A stretch of DNA of 64,000 bases, from contig JAKRSC010000028.1 of assembly GCA_022402565.1 (NCBI GenBank), forward strand, positions 186,001 through 250,000, read 5' to 3'. Made by a program: the position numbers and the translations under genes. The notes under the pieces are model-generated. The model made no database searches. It worked only from the letters and a program-made list of their open reading frames with translations, and had not been told where the DNA came from. Positions 1 through 8,841 of the stretch are shown here, in pieces. How positions within the stretch are numbered: position 1 is the stretch's first letter; each line of letters begins with the position of its first letter. The stretch is from Hydrotalea sp. Its GTDB lineage: Bacteria > Bacteroidota > Bacteroidia > Chitinophagales > Chitinophagaceae.

Positions 1-1379
1 ATAACCCAATCTTCTGTATCAATTGCGCTGGCAGCACGACTGCGATTTTTTTGCGCTTGCATAGATATTTCAAAACCAGCTTCATCAATTTGTAGGTTTC
101 TTTCTGCTGCAATTAATCGAGTTAAGTCAATTGGAAATCCGTATGTGTCAAATAATTCAAAAGCCTCTTCACCTCGAATGATTTCTGGTGATTGCGTCAT
201 GATTTCATCTATTCTGCGCAAACCTTTTTCCAATGTCCTCAAAAATGCTTCTTCTTCTTCACGAATCACTTTTGCTACAAAATCTTGCTGCGCCAATAAC
301 TCTGGGAATACTTGTTCGAACTGTGTTGCTATAACTGTTACAAGTTTATGCAAAAGAGGTTGTTTGTAATTGAGGTAAGAATAATAGTACCGTACTGCTC
401 TTCTCAGAATTCTACGAATAACATATCCTGCTCCTGTATTAGATGGTAATTGTCCGTCTGCAATGGTGAAGCTAATAGCGCGAATATGATCTGCCAATAC
501 ACGAAAAGCAACAGAAGGCTTTGTATCATCGGCCTCATATCTAACTCCACTTAGTTTTTCAATTTCATGGATAGTTCCTGAGAAAACATCGGTATCGTAG
601 TTGCTCTGCTTTCCTTGAATAACACGAACCAAACGTTCAAAGCCCATACCTGTGTCAACGTGCTTGGCTGGTAAGCTAGCTAGGGTACCATCTTTTAAAC
701 GATTGAACTGAATAAATACATTGTTCCAAATTTCAATCACCTGAGGATGATCGGCATTTACCAAGGTTTTACCATCTACCAACTTTCTTTCTTCATCGGG
801 TCTACAATCCACATGAATTTCGGTACAAGGACCACAAGGACCAGTATCACCCATTTCCCAGAAATTATCCTTTTTATTCCCCAATAAAATTCTGTCTTCG
901 GCAATCACTTTCTTCCACTCATTGTAAGCTTCTTCATCGCGTGGCAAGCCTTCTTTTTCATCACCTTCAAAAATGGTTACATACAAACGATCTTTATTAA
1001 GCTGATAGACTGTTGTAAGCAATTCCCAACTCCATGCTATGGCTTCAGCCTTAAAATAACCTTCGCTGGCCATACTTGGGTGACCAAAACTCCAGTTCCC
1101 CAACATTTCAAACATGGTATGGTGATAGGTATCAACCCCTACCTCTTCCAAGTCGTTGTGCTTTCCGCTTACCCTCAAACACTTTTGTGTATCGGCCGCT
1201 CTGGCATAGGGCGGCTTGGTATTTCCTAAGAAATAATCTTTAAACTGGTTCATCCCAGCATTGGTAAACAATAAAGTGGGGTCATTTTTAACCACAATAG
1301 GGGCAGATGGAACCACTGTATGCTGTTTGCCAGCAAAAAAATCGAGGAATTTTTGTCGGATGTCTTGACTAGTCATCAT
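1..1379 (-). CDS. alaS: Alanyl-tRNA synthetase, partial (C-terminal part off the left edge)
   Basis: Charges tRNA-Ala with alanine in the cytoplasm. About 460 N-terminal residues are visible and match the class II catalytic core of AlaS: an N-terminal [11 protein letters not shown] segment, the [11 protein letters not shown] and [16 protein letters not shown] motifs, [13 protein letters not shown], and later [15 protein letters not shown]. The editing domain and C-terminal region lie beyond base 1. Two adjacent ATG codons (ends 1379 and 1376) could both start it; the outer one is given. It is transcribed away from the M23 peptidase gene, with about 130 bp between the two starts and a TAnnTTTG element in that gap. 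Identity is certain; only the 3' boundary is unknown. Confidence 0.97.
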   Translation of the reverse strand, partial: MMTSQDIRQKFLDFFAGKQHTVVPSAPIVVKNDPTLLFTNAGMNQFKDYFLGNTKPPYARAADTQKCLRVSGKHNDLEEVGVDTYHHTMFEMLGNWSFGHPSMASEGYFKAEAIAWSWELLTTVYQLNKDRLYVTIFEGDEKEGLPRDEEAYNEWKKVIAEDRILLGNKKDNFWEMGDTGPCGPCTEIHVDCRPDEERKLVDGKTLVNADHPQVIEIWNNVFIQFNRLKDGTLASLPAKHVDTGMGFERLVRVIQGKQSNYDTDVFSGTIHEIEKLSGVRYEADDTKPSVAFRVLADHIRAISFTIADGQLPSNTGAGYVIRRILRRAVRYYYSYLNYKQPLLHKLVTVIATQFEQVFPELLAQQDFVAKVIREEEEAFLRTLEKGLRRIDEIMTQSPEIIRGEEAFELFDTYGFPIDLTRLIAAERNLQIDEAGFEISMQAQKNRSRAASAIDTEDWV

Positions 1380-1433
1380 AGCACTGAAATTTTGCCTTTC
1401 AATCGCTTGCGAAGGGCTATCTTTGAAAGCCCG

Positions 1434-1441
1434 CAAAAGTA
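1434..1441 (-). promoter_or_regulatory. Putative -7 promoter element of alaS
   Basis: On the minus strand this reads TACTTTTG, a perfect match to the Bacteroidota -7 consensus TAnnTTTG, about 55 bp upstream of the alaS start. I do not see a clear -33 TTTG at the usual spacing, so the call is tentative. Confidence 0.35.
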
Positions 1442-1511
1442 AGCTTTTGTAAGCAGAGGGCCTTTCTTTGCGGGTAAAACTTATACGACATTTCTAGGCA
1501 GGAATATTGGC

Positions 1512-2483
1512 ATGAAGAAAACGAAGTATCATTTTAATTCTCAAACCCTTCGGTTTGAAAAAGTACAAACCCCACTACGTGTGAAGTTGCTGAAGGCGCT
1601 TGGCTTTCTTGCGGCTTCTATTGCTACTGCTTTTTTGATTGTTTTTTTTGCTTTTCAATATATTGATTCGCCTAAGGAAAAAATTCTGAAGCAGCAGAAC
1701 GATGATCTGCGCAACAACTATACTATTTTAAATGAGCGAATCAAGCAATTGGAGCTTCAGATGAAAGAATTAGAGTCTCGCGATAACAATGTGTACCGTT
1801 CTATATTTGAAGCGCAACCTGTTCCAGATAGTGCTAGGGTAAAAGAAATGCAAGAAAAGCGAGAAGTGAGTCTTGTTCAGGCTATGAGCGAATCGGAGCT
1901 TATTCAAGGAATTGCTGCACAATTAAATAATCTTTCGTTGCGCAGTGGTTACCAAATGAAGAGCTATGAAGAGATTGAGGATATGGTGAAAAACAAGGAG
2001 AAGTTATTGGCTGCTATTCCTGCTATTCAACCAGTGAGTAACAAGGATTTATCTCGCGTAGCTTCTGGTTTTGGATATAGAATTGATCCTGTATATAAAA
2101 CGCGTCGTTTTCACGCAGGACTTGATTTTACTGCACCTGTTGGAACGCCTATTTATGCTACGGCCGACGGGGTGGTGAAAGAGGCGGGCTATAATACTGG
2201 TGGTTATGGAAACAATGTAGTGATCAACCATGGATTTGGTTTCCAAACCTTGTATGCACATATGTATAAAATAAAGGCAAGGGTTGGACAAAAAGTGAAG
2301 CGCGGAGAAGTAATAGGCTATATTGGAAATACAGGGAAAAGTACAGGTCCGCATTTGCATTATGAGGTGCATAAAAAAGGTCAGCCTGTAGATCCAATTT
2401 ATTATTTCTATAATGATCTTACGCCTGCTCAGTTTGAGCGAATCACCAAATTGGCGAAAGCAAGCAACCAAAGTTTGGATTAA
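1512..2483 (+). CDS. M23 family metallopeptidase (peptidoglycan endopeptidase-like)
   Basis: Likely zinc endopeptidase acting on peptidoglycan cross-links in the periplasm. The 323-residue protein has one membrane segment near residues 28-50, a coiled-coil stretch around 55-90, and a C-terminal LytM/M23 domain from about 185 to 310. Zinc-ligand motifs are visible: H201 and D205 in HAGLDF and H281/H283 in GPHLHYEV. The domain also shows the usual GVVKEAG and GNTGKSTGPHLH surroundings. The active site appears intact, so it is probably a true enzyme and not an EnvC-type activator, but that is inferred from residues alone. It is divergent from alaS; a separate small membrane-protein gene follows. 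Confidence 0.9.
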   Translation: MKKTKYHFNSQTLRFEKVQTPLRVKLLKALGFLAASIATAFLIVFFAFQYIDSPKEKILKQQNDDLRNNYTILNERIKQLELQMKELESRDNNVYRSIFEAQPVPDSARVKEMQEKREVSLVQAMSESELIQGIAAQLNNLSLRSGYQMKSYEEIEDMVKNKEKLLAAIPAIQPVSNKDLSRVASGFGYRIDPVYKTRRFHAGLDFTAPVGTPIYATADGVVKEAGYNTGGYGNNVVINHGFGFQTLYAHMYKIKARVGQKVKRGEVIGYIGNTGKSTGPHLHYEVHKKGQPVDPIYYFYNDLTPAQFERITKLAKASNQSLD

Positions 2484-2533
2484 GGGAACAAATCGGCGAT
2501 TTATTTGTCTTTGTATTTCTAAACACTTTCCAT

Positions 2534-2764
2534 TTGGAACCAGGAGTTCAAGAATTTTTACTGCGTATTATTAGAACCCTAAGCTTAGGTCTCCTTTGCT
2601 TGGCACTCAATTCTACTTTTGGAATAATGTATGGATATGCATTTGTAGAAGGCAGTTGGGGTTGGGCAAATTTTGCTTATTATGCTTTTTTCTTCTTGAG
2701 TTTTGGATGGTTGTATTGGTACTTAAGAAAACTTTGGAAGAATCCAATTGAATTTGATCGGTAA
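2534..2764 (+). CDS. Small conserved-looking membrane protein, TTG start
   Basis: A 76-residue protein with two hydrophobic segments (about residues 15-35 and 42-62), rich in aromatic residues and ending in a short charged tail. No family is recognised. There is no ATG at the 5' end; the reading frame begins with TTG at 2534, about 50 bp after the M23 peptidase stop. The next gene's true start lies about 70 bp downstream. Function is unknown; membrane location is inferred from hydrophobicity. Confidence 0.55.
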   Translation: MEPGVQEFLLRIIRTLSLGLLCLALNSTFGIMYGYAFVEGSWGWANFAYYAFFFLSFGWLYWYLRKLWKNPIEFDR

Positions 2765-2834
2765 CATTTTTTTAACTGCATCGTTTCATGGCAAAACTTG
2801 GGGTATATTTTTTTTGCCAATATATTTACGAAAC

Positions 2835-3230
2835 ATGCATCCACTTCAACACATTAGTAAGCGAATAGTTATTGCAGGGACCTTGCTTATTTGGGCTATT
2901 AAATGGGCTGTAAGGCCTTATGTAGATTTTTCTGCTTTAGTAACATTGTTGTTGGGTATAGCGCCCAACTTATTGGGCAGTTTTTTACTACCCTTTGGTG
3001 CTTTTTGGTTGTTTAGAAGGTTTTTTGGGATGGAGGATGCCTACCAAGTTAGGCTAACTTGTTTTGTAGGGTGTGTTTTGGTAACCATCAACGAATTTTT
3101 ACAATTGATTCCCGTATTTGGCCGAACCTTCGATTGGCTTGATTTGCTTTTTTCTTTGGTTGGTACTTGGTTAGGGTATCTTAGTTTTATTGCGCTTATG
3201 CAAAAGCATCGGATTGCTACGTATCCTTAA
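2835..3230 (+). CDS. VanZ-like integral membrane protein
   Basis: A 131-residue membrane protein with about four hydrophobic segments. The C-terminal half shows the VanZ-family pattern: a conserved Glu-containing NEFLQLIP segment followed by R-x-x-DWLDLL and a GTWLGY glycine motif. VanZ-like proteins are widespread membrane proteins of poorly defined role; the founder gives low-level teicoplanin resistance, and that role should not be assumed here. The frame is open upstream to 2748, but the ATG at 2835 gives a normal VanZ length and avoids overlap with the preceding gene. The stop overlaps the convergent DUF4440 gene by 4 bp. Confidence 0.7.
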   Translation: MHPLQHISKRIVIAGTLLIWAIKWAVRPYVDFSALVTLLLGIAPNLLGSFLLPFGAFWLFRRFFGMEDAYQVRLTCFVGCVLVTINEFLQLIPVFGRTFDWLDLLFSLVGTWLGYLSFIALMQKHRIATYP

Positions 3231-3679
3231 CTGGAATGGTCGGCAACAATAACCCATTGTTTTCCAATTTTCCTCCATACTAAGGTGAAATACCCCCCTG
3301 GCTGATCATTCTTTCTAATGAGTGTCCATTTGCCAAGCATGAGGTAACAGTTCTTAGATAAGGATCTGGTTTCAACAATTTCAAACCTTAATTCACCCAT
3401 AGCGTCTTTAGTGGGATACGATTGTTCATACCTTTTCAAAGTGGCGTTCCAGCCATAGGTAGGTCCATTTTTACCAACAAATAGCAGGCTGTCGCTTTGC
3501 CAGTAGGGTTGCATAAATGCTTGCAAATCACCCTTGTTCCAGGCTGTCTCTTGGTCTTTCATCAGCCGCTTCATAGTTTGAATGGCTTTGTTTTGTGCGC
3601 TGCCTTCCGCAAAAGAAAACAGGTATATAAGAACTGCTAGAGAGAACCTAGTTAGTGTTTTATAATGGATCATTTTCAA
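3227..3679 (-). CDS. Secreted DUF4440/SnoaL-like (NTF2-fold) protein
   Basis: A 150-residue protein with an N-terminal signal peptide (hydrophobic stretch about residues 12-25, cleavage probably near GSAQ) followed by one NTF2-like domain. Diagnostic DUF4440 features are the early [15 protein letters not shown] segment, the DSLLFVG strand, and the C-terminal W-R-K-x-G-x-x-W-V-I-V-x-D-H-S-S ending. Such domains bind small molecules or act as isomerases or dehydratases; no substrate can be assigned. An internal Met at residue 3 is an alternative start. It converges on the VanZ-like gene with a 4-bp overlap. Confidence 0.8.
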   Translation of the reverse strand: MKMIHYKTLTRFSLAVLIYLFSFAEGSAQNKAIQTMKRLMKDQETAWNKGDLQAFMQPYWQSDSLLFVGKNGPTYGWNATLKRYEQSYPTKDAMGELRFEIVETRSLSKNCYLMLGKWTLIRKNDQPGGYFTLVWRKIGKQWVIVADHSS

Positions 3680-3706
3680 GAGATATTTGCTACAAATTAC
3701 AGAAAA

Positions 3707-3736
3707 TGTACAACATTATGTACATTTACACGTACA
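3707..3736 (+). promoter_or_regulatory. YefM/YoeB-type operator: three TGTACA-like hexamers at 12-bp spacing
   Basis: The palindromic hexamer TGTACA occurs at 3707-3712 and 3719-3724, and a one-mismatch copy (CGTACA) at 3731-3736, exactly 12 bp apart. The first base of the antitoxin start codon is at 3748. Known yefM-yoeB operators use TGTACA cores with the same 12-bp centre-to-centre spacing, so this is very probably the autoregulatory site of the adjacent pair. Confidence 0.75.
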
Positions 3737-3747
3737 AAAGTAACTTT

Positions 3748-4002
3748 ATGCAAGCTATTTCTGTTTCACAGCTAAGATCGAATATCAAAAAATACCTAGA
3801 TGATGTTTCTCAGTCATTAGATATAATCATTGTTCCAAGATCAAGCGATGAGGATGCTGTTGTACTGATGTCTATTAAAGAGTACAACTCTCTCATTGAA
3901 ACAGGACATCTATTATCTTCTAGTGCTAATAGAAAAAGACTCCAAGAATCAATTGATCAATATCATACAGGAAAATTGCAAGAGTTTCATTTGCCAGAGT
4001 AG
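3748..4002 (+). CDS. yefM: YefM/Phd-family antitoxin
   Basis: Antitoxin that binds and neutralises the RNase encoded next to it and represses the operon. The 84-residue protein begins [20 protein letters not shown], typical of the Phd/YefM DNA-binding N-terminus, and then has the conserved [15 protein letters not shown] segment. The charged C-terminal tail ([14 protein letters not shown]) is the expected toxin-binding region. The frame is open upstream to 3655, but the ATG at 3748 fits the family start and places the TGTACA operator outside the gene. The toxin gene follows after 6 bp. Confidence 0.92.
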   Translation: MQAISVSQLRSNIKKYLDDVSQSLDIIIVPRSSDEDAVVLMSIKEYNSLIETGHLLSSSANRKRLQESIDQYHTGKLQEFHLPE

Positions 4003-4008
4003 TTCGCC

Positions 4009-4281
4009 ATGAAATACATGTTTACACAGAATGCATGGGAAGACTTTGTGTATTGGATTGAAAATGATCAGCAAGTCGTAGATAAAATCAAAGAACTCTT
4101 AAGGGATATAAAAAGTACACCCTTTCAAGGTCTAGGAAAGCCAGAACCATTAAAATATGATTTAAAAGGTTTTTGGTCAAGAAGAATTAGTAGCGAGCAC
4201 AGGCTCGTTTATAAAATAGAAGGGAAAAAAGGAGCAGATTATACATGCATTATACTACAGTGTCGGTTTCATTACGACTAA
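4009..4281 (+). CDS. yoeB: YoeB-family ribosome-dependent mRNA interferase toxin
   Basis: Toxin that cleaves mRNA in the ribosomal A site. At 90 residues it is close to the 84 residues of E. coli YoeB, and the active-site residues align by position: E46 in GKPEPLK, R65 in EHRLVYK, and the terminal H88-Y89 of CRFHYD. All are present, so the toxin is probably active. It lies 6 bp downstream of its antitoxin. Its last 32 bp overlap, in the opposite direction, the 3' end of mnmD. Confidence 0.95.
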   Translation: MKYMFTQNAWEDFVYWIENDQQVVDKIKELLRDIKSTPFQGLGKPEPLKYDLKGFWSRRISSEHRLVYKIEGKKGADYTCIILQCRFHYD

Positions 4282-4939
4282 TGACTTTCTTAGCTCGAAG
4301 CATTTCTCTTTTTCGTGGTGGTCCGGGTAGTTTTTCAACTAAAAACCCAGCTGCAAGCATGGCTCTTCTTACATCACTTTTGCTACAATAAGTTACTAGA
4401 ATGCCATTGGCTTGTAAATGAGAATATAATTTTTCAAATAATGCTTGTGTCCACAACTCAGGCTGTGCTGAAGGAGCGAAGGCATCGTAATAAATTAAGT
4501 GAAATGTATTTTCAGTTTTAAGTTGACGAATATCTACCTGCTTTTTTTCAAAATGAAAATGATGGTCCAATGCGTGTACTTCGTTCCAACTACAACTGTG
4601 TAATAATTCGAACTGTTGCCTTTTTGATTCATCAACATAGTTCAGCTCTTTGTAAATAGATGCATCTAAAGGAAATAATTCAACAGCCGTGTAATGAATC
4701 TTACGTGTATGGGCTTTTGCAAATTGCCAAGTGAGCCAAGCATTCAAAGCAGTACCTAGACCCATTTCAAAAACCTGTATCTGTTCGTTTGGATCTAATT
4801 GAAGAGCTTTTAATCCTGCTTCAATAAAAACATGTTGACTCTCTTGCACTGCACCATGCCTACTATGGTAGGTTATATTTAGGTCTTCTACCAAAACTGT
4901 ATGCGATTGATCGGCTGTTATGTGAAGGGATCTTTTCAC
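4250..4939 (-). CDS. mnmD: tRNA 5-methylaminomethyl-2-thiouridine methyltransferase MnmD
   Basis: SAM-dependent methyltransferase completing the mnm5s2U modification at tRNA wobble position 34; the stand-alone equivalent of the MnmC methyltransferase domain. The 229-residue protein shows the SAM-binding motif FEMGLGTALNAW (about residues 58-70), the YYDAFAPSAQPELW motif characteristic of the family, and the closing GPPRKREMLRA segment. No FAD-dependent oxidase domain is attached, as expected for MnmD. It overlaps the convergent yoeB by 32 bp and is divergent from the glycosylase gene with a 26-bp gap. Confidence 0.9.
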   Translation of the reverse strand: MKRSLHITADQSHTVLVEDLNITYHSRHGAVQESQHVFIEAGLKALQLDPNEQIQVFEMGLGTALNAWLTWQFAKAHTRKIHYTAVELFPLDASIYKELNYVDESKRQQFELLHSCSWNEVHALDHHFHFEKKQVDIRQLKTENTFHLIYYDAFAPSAQPELWTQALFEKLYSHLQANGILVTYCSKSDVRRAMLAAGFLVEKLPGPPRKREMLRAKKVISRNETDTVV

Positions 4940-4965
4940 AACTGCAAAATAACTATCTTCCTTCT

Positions 4966-5571
4966 ATGGAGTATATAAAACATCTTAGGAAAGACGCTCG
5001 ATTGAAAGAAATTTTAAAAAATCAGTCGCCTTTTGTTTTAAAAGAGCAACCAAGACTCATTGATTATTTAATTGACAGTATTGTTGGACAACAATTGAGT
5101 ACCAAGGCCGCTGCGGTAATTGTTGGACGATTTAGAACTATGTTGCCTAAAAAGGCAAGTCTTGAAGATATCCTAGCACTAGAAGTGGAAGCTTTGCGAG
5201 CAGCTGGATTAAGCTATCAAAAAGCTTCCTATGTACATGCTGCTGCAAAGTTTTTTCTTGAGCATAAAATCACCGATGCAAAGTTGCGTAAAATGTCGGA
5301 TGCGACTATACTTGAAACGCTCACTCAAATTAAAGGAGTAGGAAAATGGACAGTACAAATGATGCTCATGTTTGGTATGGGAAGAGAAGATGTATTTGCT
5401 CCTGACGATTTAGGCATTCGACAAGCGATGCAAGATGTGTACGATTTATATGAGCTGCAAGGCAAACAATTGGTTGGGGAAATGGAACAAATTGCAAAAG
5501 CTTGGCAGCCTTATCGTACGTATGCATGTTTGCACTTATGGAAATATAAAGATGATTTAAAAAAGAAATGA
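4966..5571 (+). CDS. DNA-3-methyladenine glycosylase II (AlkA-type HhH glycosylase)
   Basis: Base-excision repair enzyme that removes alkylated bases from DNA. The 201-residue protein consists of the HhH-GPD domain only: SIVGQQLSTKAA near the N-terminus, the helix-hairpin-helix LTQIKGVGKWTVQMMLMF at about residues 120-137, and the catalytic Asp in FAPDDLGIRQAM. It lacks the AlkA N-terminal domain, as do many bacterial homologues. A bidirectional terminator separates it from the convergent S46 peptidase gene. Confidence 0.88.
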   Translation: MEYIKHLRKDARLKEILKNQSPFVLKEQPRLIDYLIDSIVGQQLSTKAAAVIVGRFRTMLPKKASLEDILALEVEALRAAGLSYQKASYVHAAAKFFLEHKITDAKLRKMSDATILETLTQIKGVGKWTVQMMLMFGMGREDVFAPDDLGIRQAMQDVYDLYELQGKQLVGEMEQIAKAWQPYRTYACLHLWKYKDDLKKK

Positions 5572-5577
5572 TGGCCA

Positions 5578-5612
5578 AAAAAAAGCCCTTGATACATTTC
5601 AAGGGCTTTTAC
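5578..5612. terminator. Bidirectional rho-independent terminator
   Basis: Inverted repeat AAAAGCCCTTGA / TTCAAGGGCTTTT with a short loop, flanked by A-run and T-run, lying between two convergent genes (glycosylase and S46 peptidase). It can serve both strands. Confidence 0.8.
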
Positions 5613-5627
5613 AAAACTAAGTGCTCT

Positions 5628-7790
5628 TTATTTCACGAGCTTAAGTTCATCGATAATATGTTTCGCACCACCTAATTTTTCAATGCACCAAAGTACATAG
5701 CGAATATCTACATTAATGGTTCTGTTCAACTCTTTGTCGAATGCAAGCTTATGACTTAATGCTTCATAGTTGCCATCGAATGCCAATCCAATTAAGTTGC
5801 CTTGTGCATCTAACACAGGAGAACCAGAGTTACCCCCAGTGATATCGTTGGTTGTTATAAATCCAACTACAATATCATTGTAATGAGGATCTGCATATTG
5901 ACCAAAATCACGTGCTTTTGCGAGTTCAATGAATTTCTTCGGCAAATCAAATTCATAATCGCCTGGCACATATTTGCTCAATACACCGCTGAGTGTAGTT
6001 GCATAATCATACATCACACCATCTCTTGGGCGATAGCTTTTTACTTGTCCATAACTTACTCGCATGGTGAAGTTGGCATCTGGATACATTTTATTGACTT
6101 GTGCTGGATTCATTTCCATGATTCCTTTCAAATATCTTCTTCCTAAGTCGTTGTTACGAGTTGTGAACTCTGCAAATGCAGGAGCATACTTATTGTTGAA
6201 ATGCTTCACAAATGCACTCACTACTTTAAATGCTGGATCTTGAATAATTGCGTCAACAGTTGGTTTTGCTTGAAAGGCAGCCCATTTTTTAGCATCCGTC
6301 ATCATTGACTCTGCAAAGACGTCTGCAGCAAATTGTTTGTATGGACTTGCTTCAAGACTATTATACTGGCGAAATAAATTGTCGTAAAATCCTTCAGGAT
6401 GTTGGCTCTTATCTACATCACTGTAGTACATCATAATGGCTGAAGCAAGAATTTGCTGATCTGCTTTTAGGTTATAGTTGTTTAGATAGTTTGTTCTCGC
6501 AGCATCAGCAGCTTTCACTGCACGTTCTAGCTCCTCAGGTTTATAATCGCGGCGTTTTAAAAGTGCTTCCAAGTTTTGCCAAGCAGAAGCTGCTTGAATT
6601 AAGCGACAACCCAAAATACCTTCTATAAGAAACATCCTGTGTTTTGCATAAGGCTTCCATGCAGCATAAGCATCTTCATATTCTTTTAACACGGTTTCGT
6701 ATTCAGCCTTGCCTTTTGCCCAATCATTGAACTGTTGTTCAGTTTGTTTCTTTTGTCCGAAAATATCATACTTCAACAATTGCTTGCTTTCGCCGTCATA
6801 GAACTTCCAATAGTTTGCAATGCTCGCATATTCAGAAGCTAACTGAAGTTTAACTGCCGCATCTTTTTTCATTTCTTCGAACATATACTTCAAACGCATA
6901 TCACGCAACTTCACCAAAGTGGGGTTGTTGACCTCTGTACTTAACTGAATGCCATAAGAAGTTTCATAACGATTGGTGCTACCTGGATATCCAAAAATCA
7001 TTGCATAATCACCGTCTTTGAAGCCCTTCAAGCTTACAGGAAGAAAATGCTTAGGCTTATAAGGAACATTATCGGCACTAAAATTAGCTGGCTGTCCATC
7101 TTTACTCATGTACACACGAAACACAGCGAAATCGCCAGTATGACGAGGCCACTCCCAGTTGTCGGTATCGCCTCCAAATTTACCTACACTTTCAGGAGGC
7201 GTTCCAACCAAGCGAACATCGCGGTATACATCGTACACATACAAAAAGTATTGGTTGCCCTTGAACATGCTTGCAACAACAGCATTTTTGAAGGTGCTTT
7301 CACCCACCACTTCCTTGGTAATTGCCGAAGAAATTTCTTGAAGCTTTCTGTTACGCTCTGCACCAGAGGTATTCCCCAAAGCTGTCAAAACACGATTGGT
7401 TACATCTTCAATTCTATTCAAAAAACTTACACTTAAATTTTTTGAAGGAATTTCTTTGCTTAGATCGCTGGCCCAGAATCCATCGCGCAGGTAATTGGCT
7501 TCAACTGAAGAAGCCGCAGCAATTTGTCCATAACCACAATGGTGGTTAGTAAATACCAGACCTTTATCGCTTACAATTTCACCAGTACATCCACCACCAA
7601 AAATGATAATGGCATCTTTGATAGAATTTTTGTTGGCACTGTACAATTGTTCAGGCTTTAATTTCAGGCCTTTCTTCACCATATCTTGGTACACTTGTTG
7701 TCCAAGTAGTAAGGGTAGCCACATGCCTTCATCGGCAAAAGAACGAAGGATGGTGATGCTACAAATAATCAGTAGTCCTATTTTTTTCAT
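5628..7790 (-). CDS. S46 family dipeptidyl-peptidase (DPP7/DPP11 type)
   Basis: Periplasmic serine exopeptidase that releases dipeptides from oligopeptides; an S46 enzyme typical of Bacteroidota. The 720-residue protein starts at the ATG ending at 7790 (an open frame continues upstream but the signal peptide MKKIGLLIICSITILRSFA begins here). The chymotrypsin-fold triad is visible: His in TNHHCGYG, Asp in RHTGDFAVFRVY, Ser in TGGNSGSPVLD. A GLAFDGNYE segment follows the serine; Gly at this position is associated with DPP7 (broad hydrophobic specificity), whereas DPP11 has Arg (acidic specificity). That assignment is inferred by analogy with the Porphyromonas enzymes. Confidence 0.93.
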   Translation of the reverse strand: MKKIGLLIICSITILRSFADEGMWLPLLLGQQVYQDMVKKGLKLKPEQLYSANKNSIKDAIIIFGGGCTGEIVSDKGLVFTNHHCGYGQIAAASSVEANYLRDGFWASDLSKEIPSKNLSVSFLNRIEDVTNRVLTALGNTSGAERNRKLQEISSAITKEVVGESTFKNAVVASMFKGNQYFLYVYDVYRDVRLVGTPPESVGKFGGDTDNWEWPRHTGDFAVFRVYMSKDGQPANFSADNVPYKPKHFLPVSLKGFKDGDYAMIFGYPGSTNRYETSYGIQLSTEVNNPTLVKLRDMRLKYMFEEMKKDAAVKLQLASEYASIANYWKFYDGESKQLLKYDIFGQKKQTEQQFNDWAKGKAEYETVLKEYEDAYAAWKPYAKHRMFLIEGILGCRLIQAASAWQNLEALLKRRDYKPEELERAVKAADAARTNYLNNYNLKADQQILASAIMMYYSDVDKSQHPEGFYDNLFRQYNSLEASPYKQFAADVFAESMMTDAKKWAAFQAKPTVDAIIQDPAFKVVSAFVKHFNNKYAPAFAEFTTRNNDLGRRYLKGIMEMNPAQVNKMYPDANFTMRVSYGQVKSYRPRDGVMYDYATTLSGVLSKYVPGDYEFDLPKKFIELAKARDFGQYADPHYNDIVVGFITTNDITGGNSGSPVLDAQGNLIGLAFDGNYEALSHKLAFDKELNRTINVDIRYVLWCIEKLGGAKHIIDELKLVK

Positions 7791-7902
7791 GACAAGAATA
7801 GTTTGGGGCAAACCTAAGAAATTCAGCGCCAATGCAAACCATTAGAAGGAACTGAAATCGTTAAAAAATTCATTTCAATCTTGTAACTTTCCAAATAAAA
7901 CT

Positions 7903-8220
7903 ATGATTGTTACAACAACTCCTACTATTGAAGGCCAACCTATTCAGCAATACCTTGGTATAGTTGCGGCTGAGGCTATTATTGGTGCCAATATTTTCAA
8001 AGATATTTTTGCAGGCTTGCGCGATATTGTTGGCGGAAGAAGCCAAACATACGAACGTGTTATTGAAGAGGGAAGGGCAAATGCTTTGCAGGAACTCACT
8101 CAGAAAGCTGCTATGATGGGTGCAAACGCAGTAGTTGCGGTTGATTTAGACTTTGAAACAGTGGGAAGTGGTGGTAGTATGCTTATGGTGGTTGCTACTG
8201 GTACGGCTGTACGTATTTAA
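7903..8220 (+). CDS. YbjQ/DUF74 family protein
   Basis: A 105-residue protein of the YbjQ (UPF0145, DUF74) family, often annotated as heavy-metal-binding without firm evidence. Recognisable features are the [21 protein letters not shown] start, the conserved [16 protein letters not shown] motif, and the [15 protein letters not shown] strand. Members form pentameric rings; the biological role is unknown. It stands alone between a divergent peptidase gene and the sigma-factor gene. Confidence 0.9.
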   Translation: MIVTTTPTIEGQPIQQYLGIVAAEAIIGANIFKDIFAGLRDIVGGRSQTYERVIEEGRANALQELTQKAAMMGANAVVAVDLDFETVGSGGSMLMVVATGTAVRI

Positions 8221-8266
8221 ACTTTTAAGGATTGGTGTAGTCCAATTATCCTAAAGCACGTTTTGC

Positions 8267-8809
8267 ATGCAAATGGAAGATGCCGAGTTATTGAATCTCT
8301 TCAAAGAACCGGCTAGTCGCGAGAAGGCCTTTACTGAGCTGGTGAAAAAATACCAGGAGCGGTTGTATTGGCATATTCGCAGATTGGTTGTAGTGCACGA
8401 CGATGCCGATGATGTTTTACAAAACACCTTATTAAAGGTGTGGCACGGATTAGATCAATTTAAAGGTCAAAGTCAATTGTTTACCTGGATGTATAGAATT
8501 GCCACCAATGAGGCCTTAAGTTTTTTAGAGCAGAGAAAACGTAAGTCTACTGAGGCTTTAGATGATTCAGAGGAACTATCCAATCAGGTTCGAGCGAGCG
8601 AGGGCTTTAATGCAAATCAATTGGAGTGGAAGTTACAGTTGGCAATTCAGCATTTGCCAGAGAAGCAGCGAGTTGTTTTTAACTTGCGCTACTACGATGA
8701 AATGCCTTACGAGGCAATGAGTCAATTGCTTGAAACCAGTGAGGGTGCTTTAAAGGCCAGTTATCACCATGCAGCTAAGAAAATTGAGGATTTTATTTTA
8801 AATCATTAA
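8267..8809 (+). CDS. ECF RNA polymerase sigma factor (sigma-70 family)
   Basis: Alternative sigma factor directing RNA polymerase to a stress or envelope regulon. The 180-residue protein has region 2 (YQERLYWHIRRLV through DADDVLQNTLLKVW and FTWMYRIATNEALSFL, about residues 25-95) and region 4 (LPEKQRVVFNLRYYDEMPYEAM, about 125-170), with no region 3, as in ECF factors. A second Met at codon 3 is an alternative start. The next gene encodes a single-pass membrane protein that is a good anti-sigma candidate, and then a Spy-like secreted protein. Confidence 0.92.
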   Translation: MQMEDAELLNLFKEPASREKAFTELVKKYQERLYWHIRRLVVVHDDADDVLQNTLLKVWHGLDQFKGQSQLFTWMYRIATNEALSFLEQRKRKSTEALDDSEELSNQVRASEGFNANQLEWKLQLAIQHLPEKQRVVFNLRYYDEMPYEAMSQLLETSEGALKASYHHAAKKIEDFILNH

Positions 8810-8841
8810 ACGGAAGGCTATAAATACTGTCAAAAACAAGA

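Noticed and set aside
2049-2471. 140-residue open frame antisense to the M23 peptidase gene
   Set aside because: Lies wholly opposite a well-supported gene, has no recognisable domain, and its composition reflects the complement of the peptidase codons.
7047-7436. 129-residue open frame on the plus strand inside the S46 peptidase gene
   Set aside because: Shadow of the minus-strand peptidase; no conserved motif and no start context.
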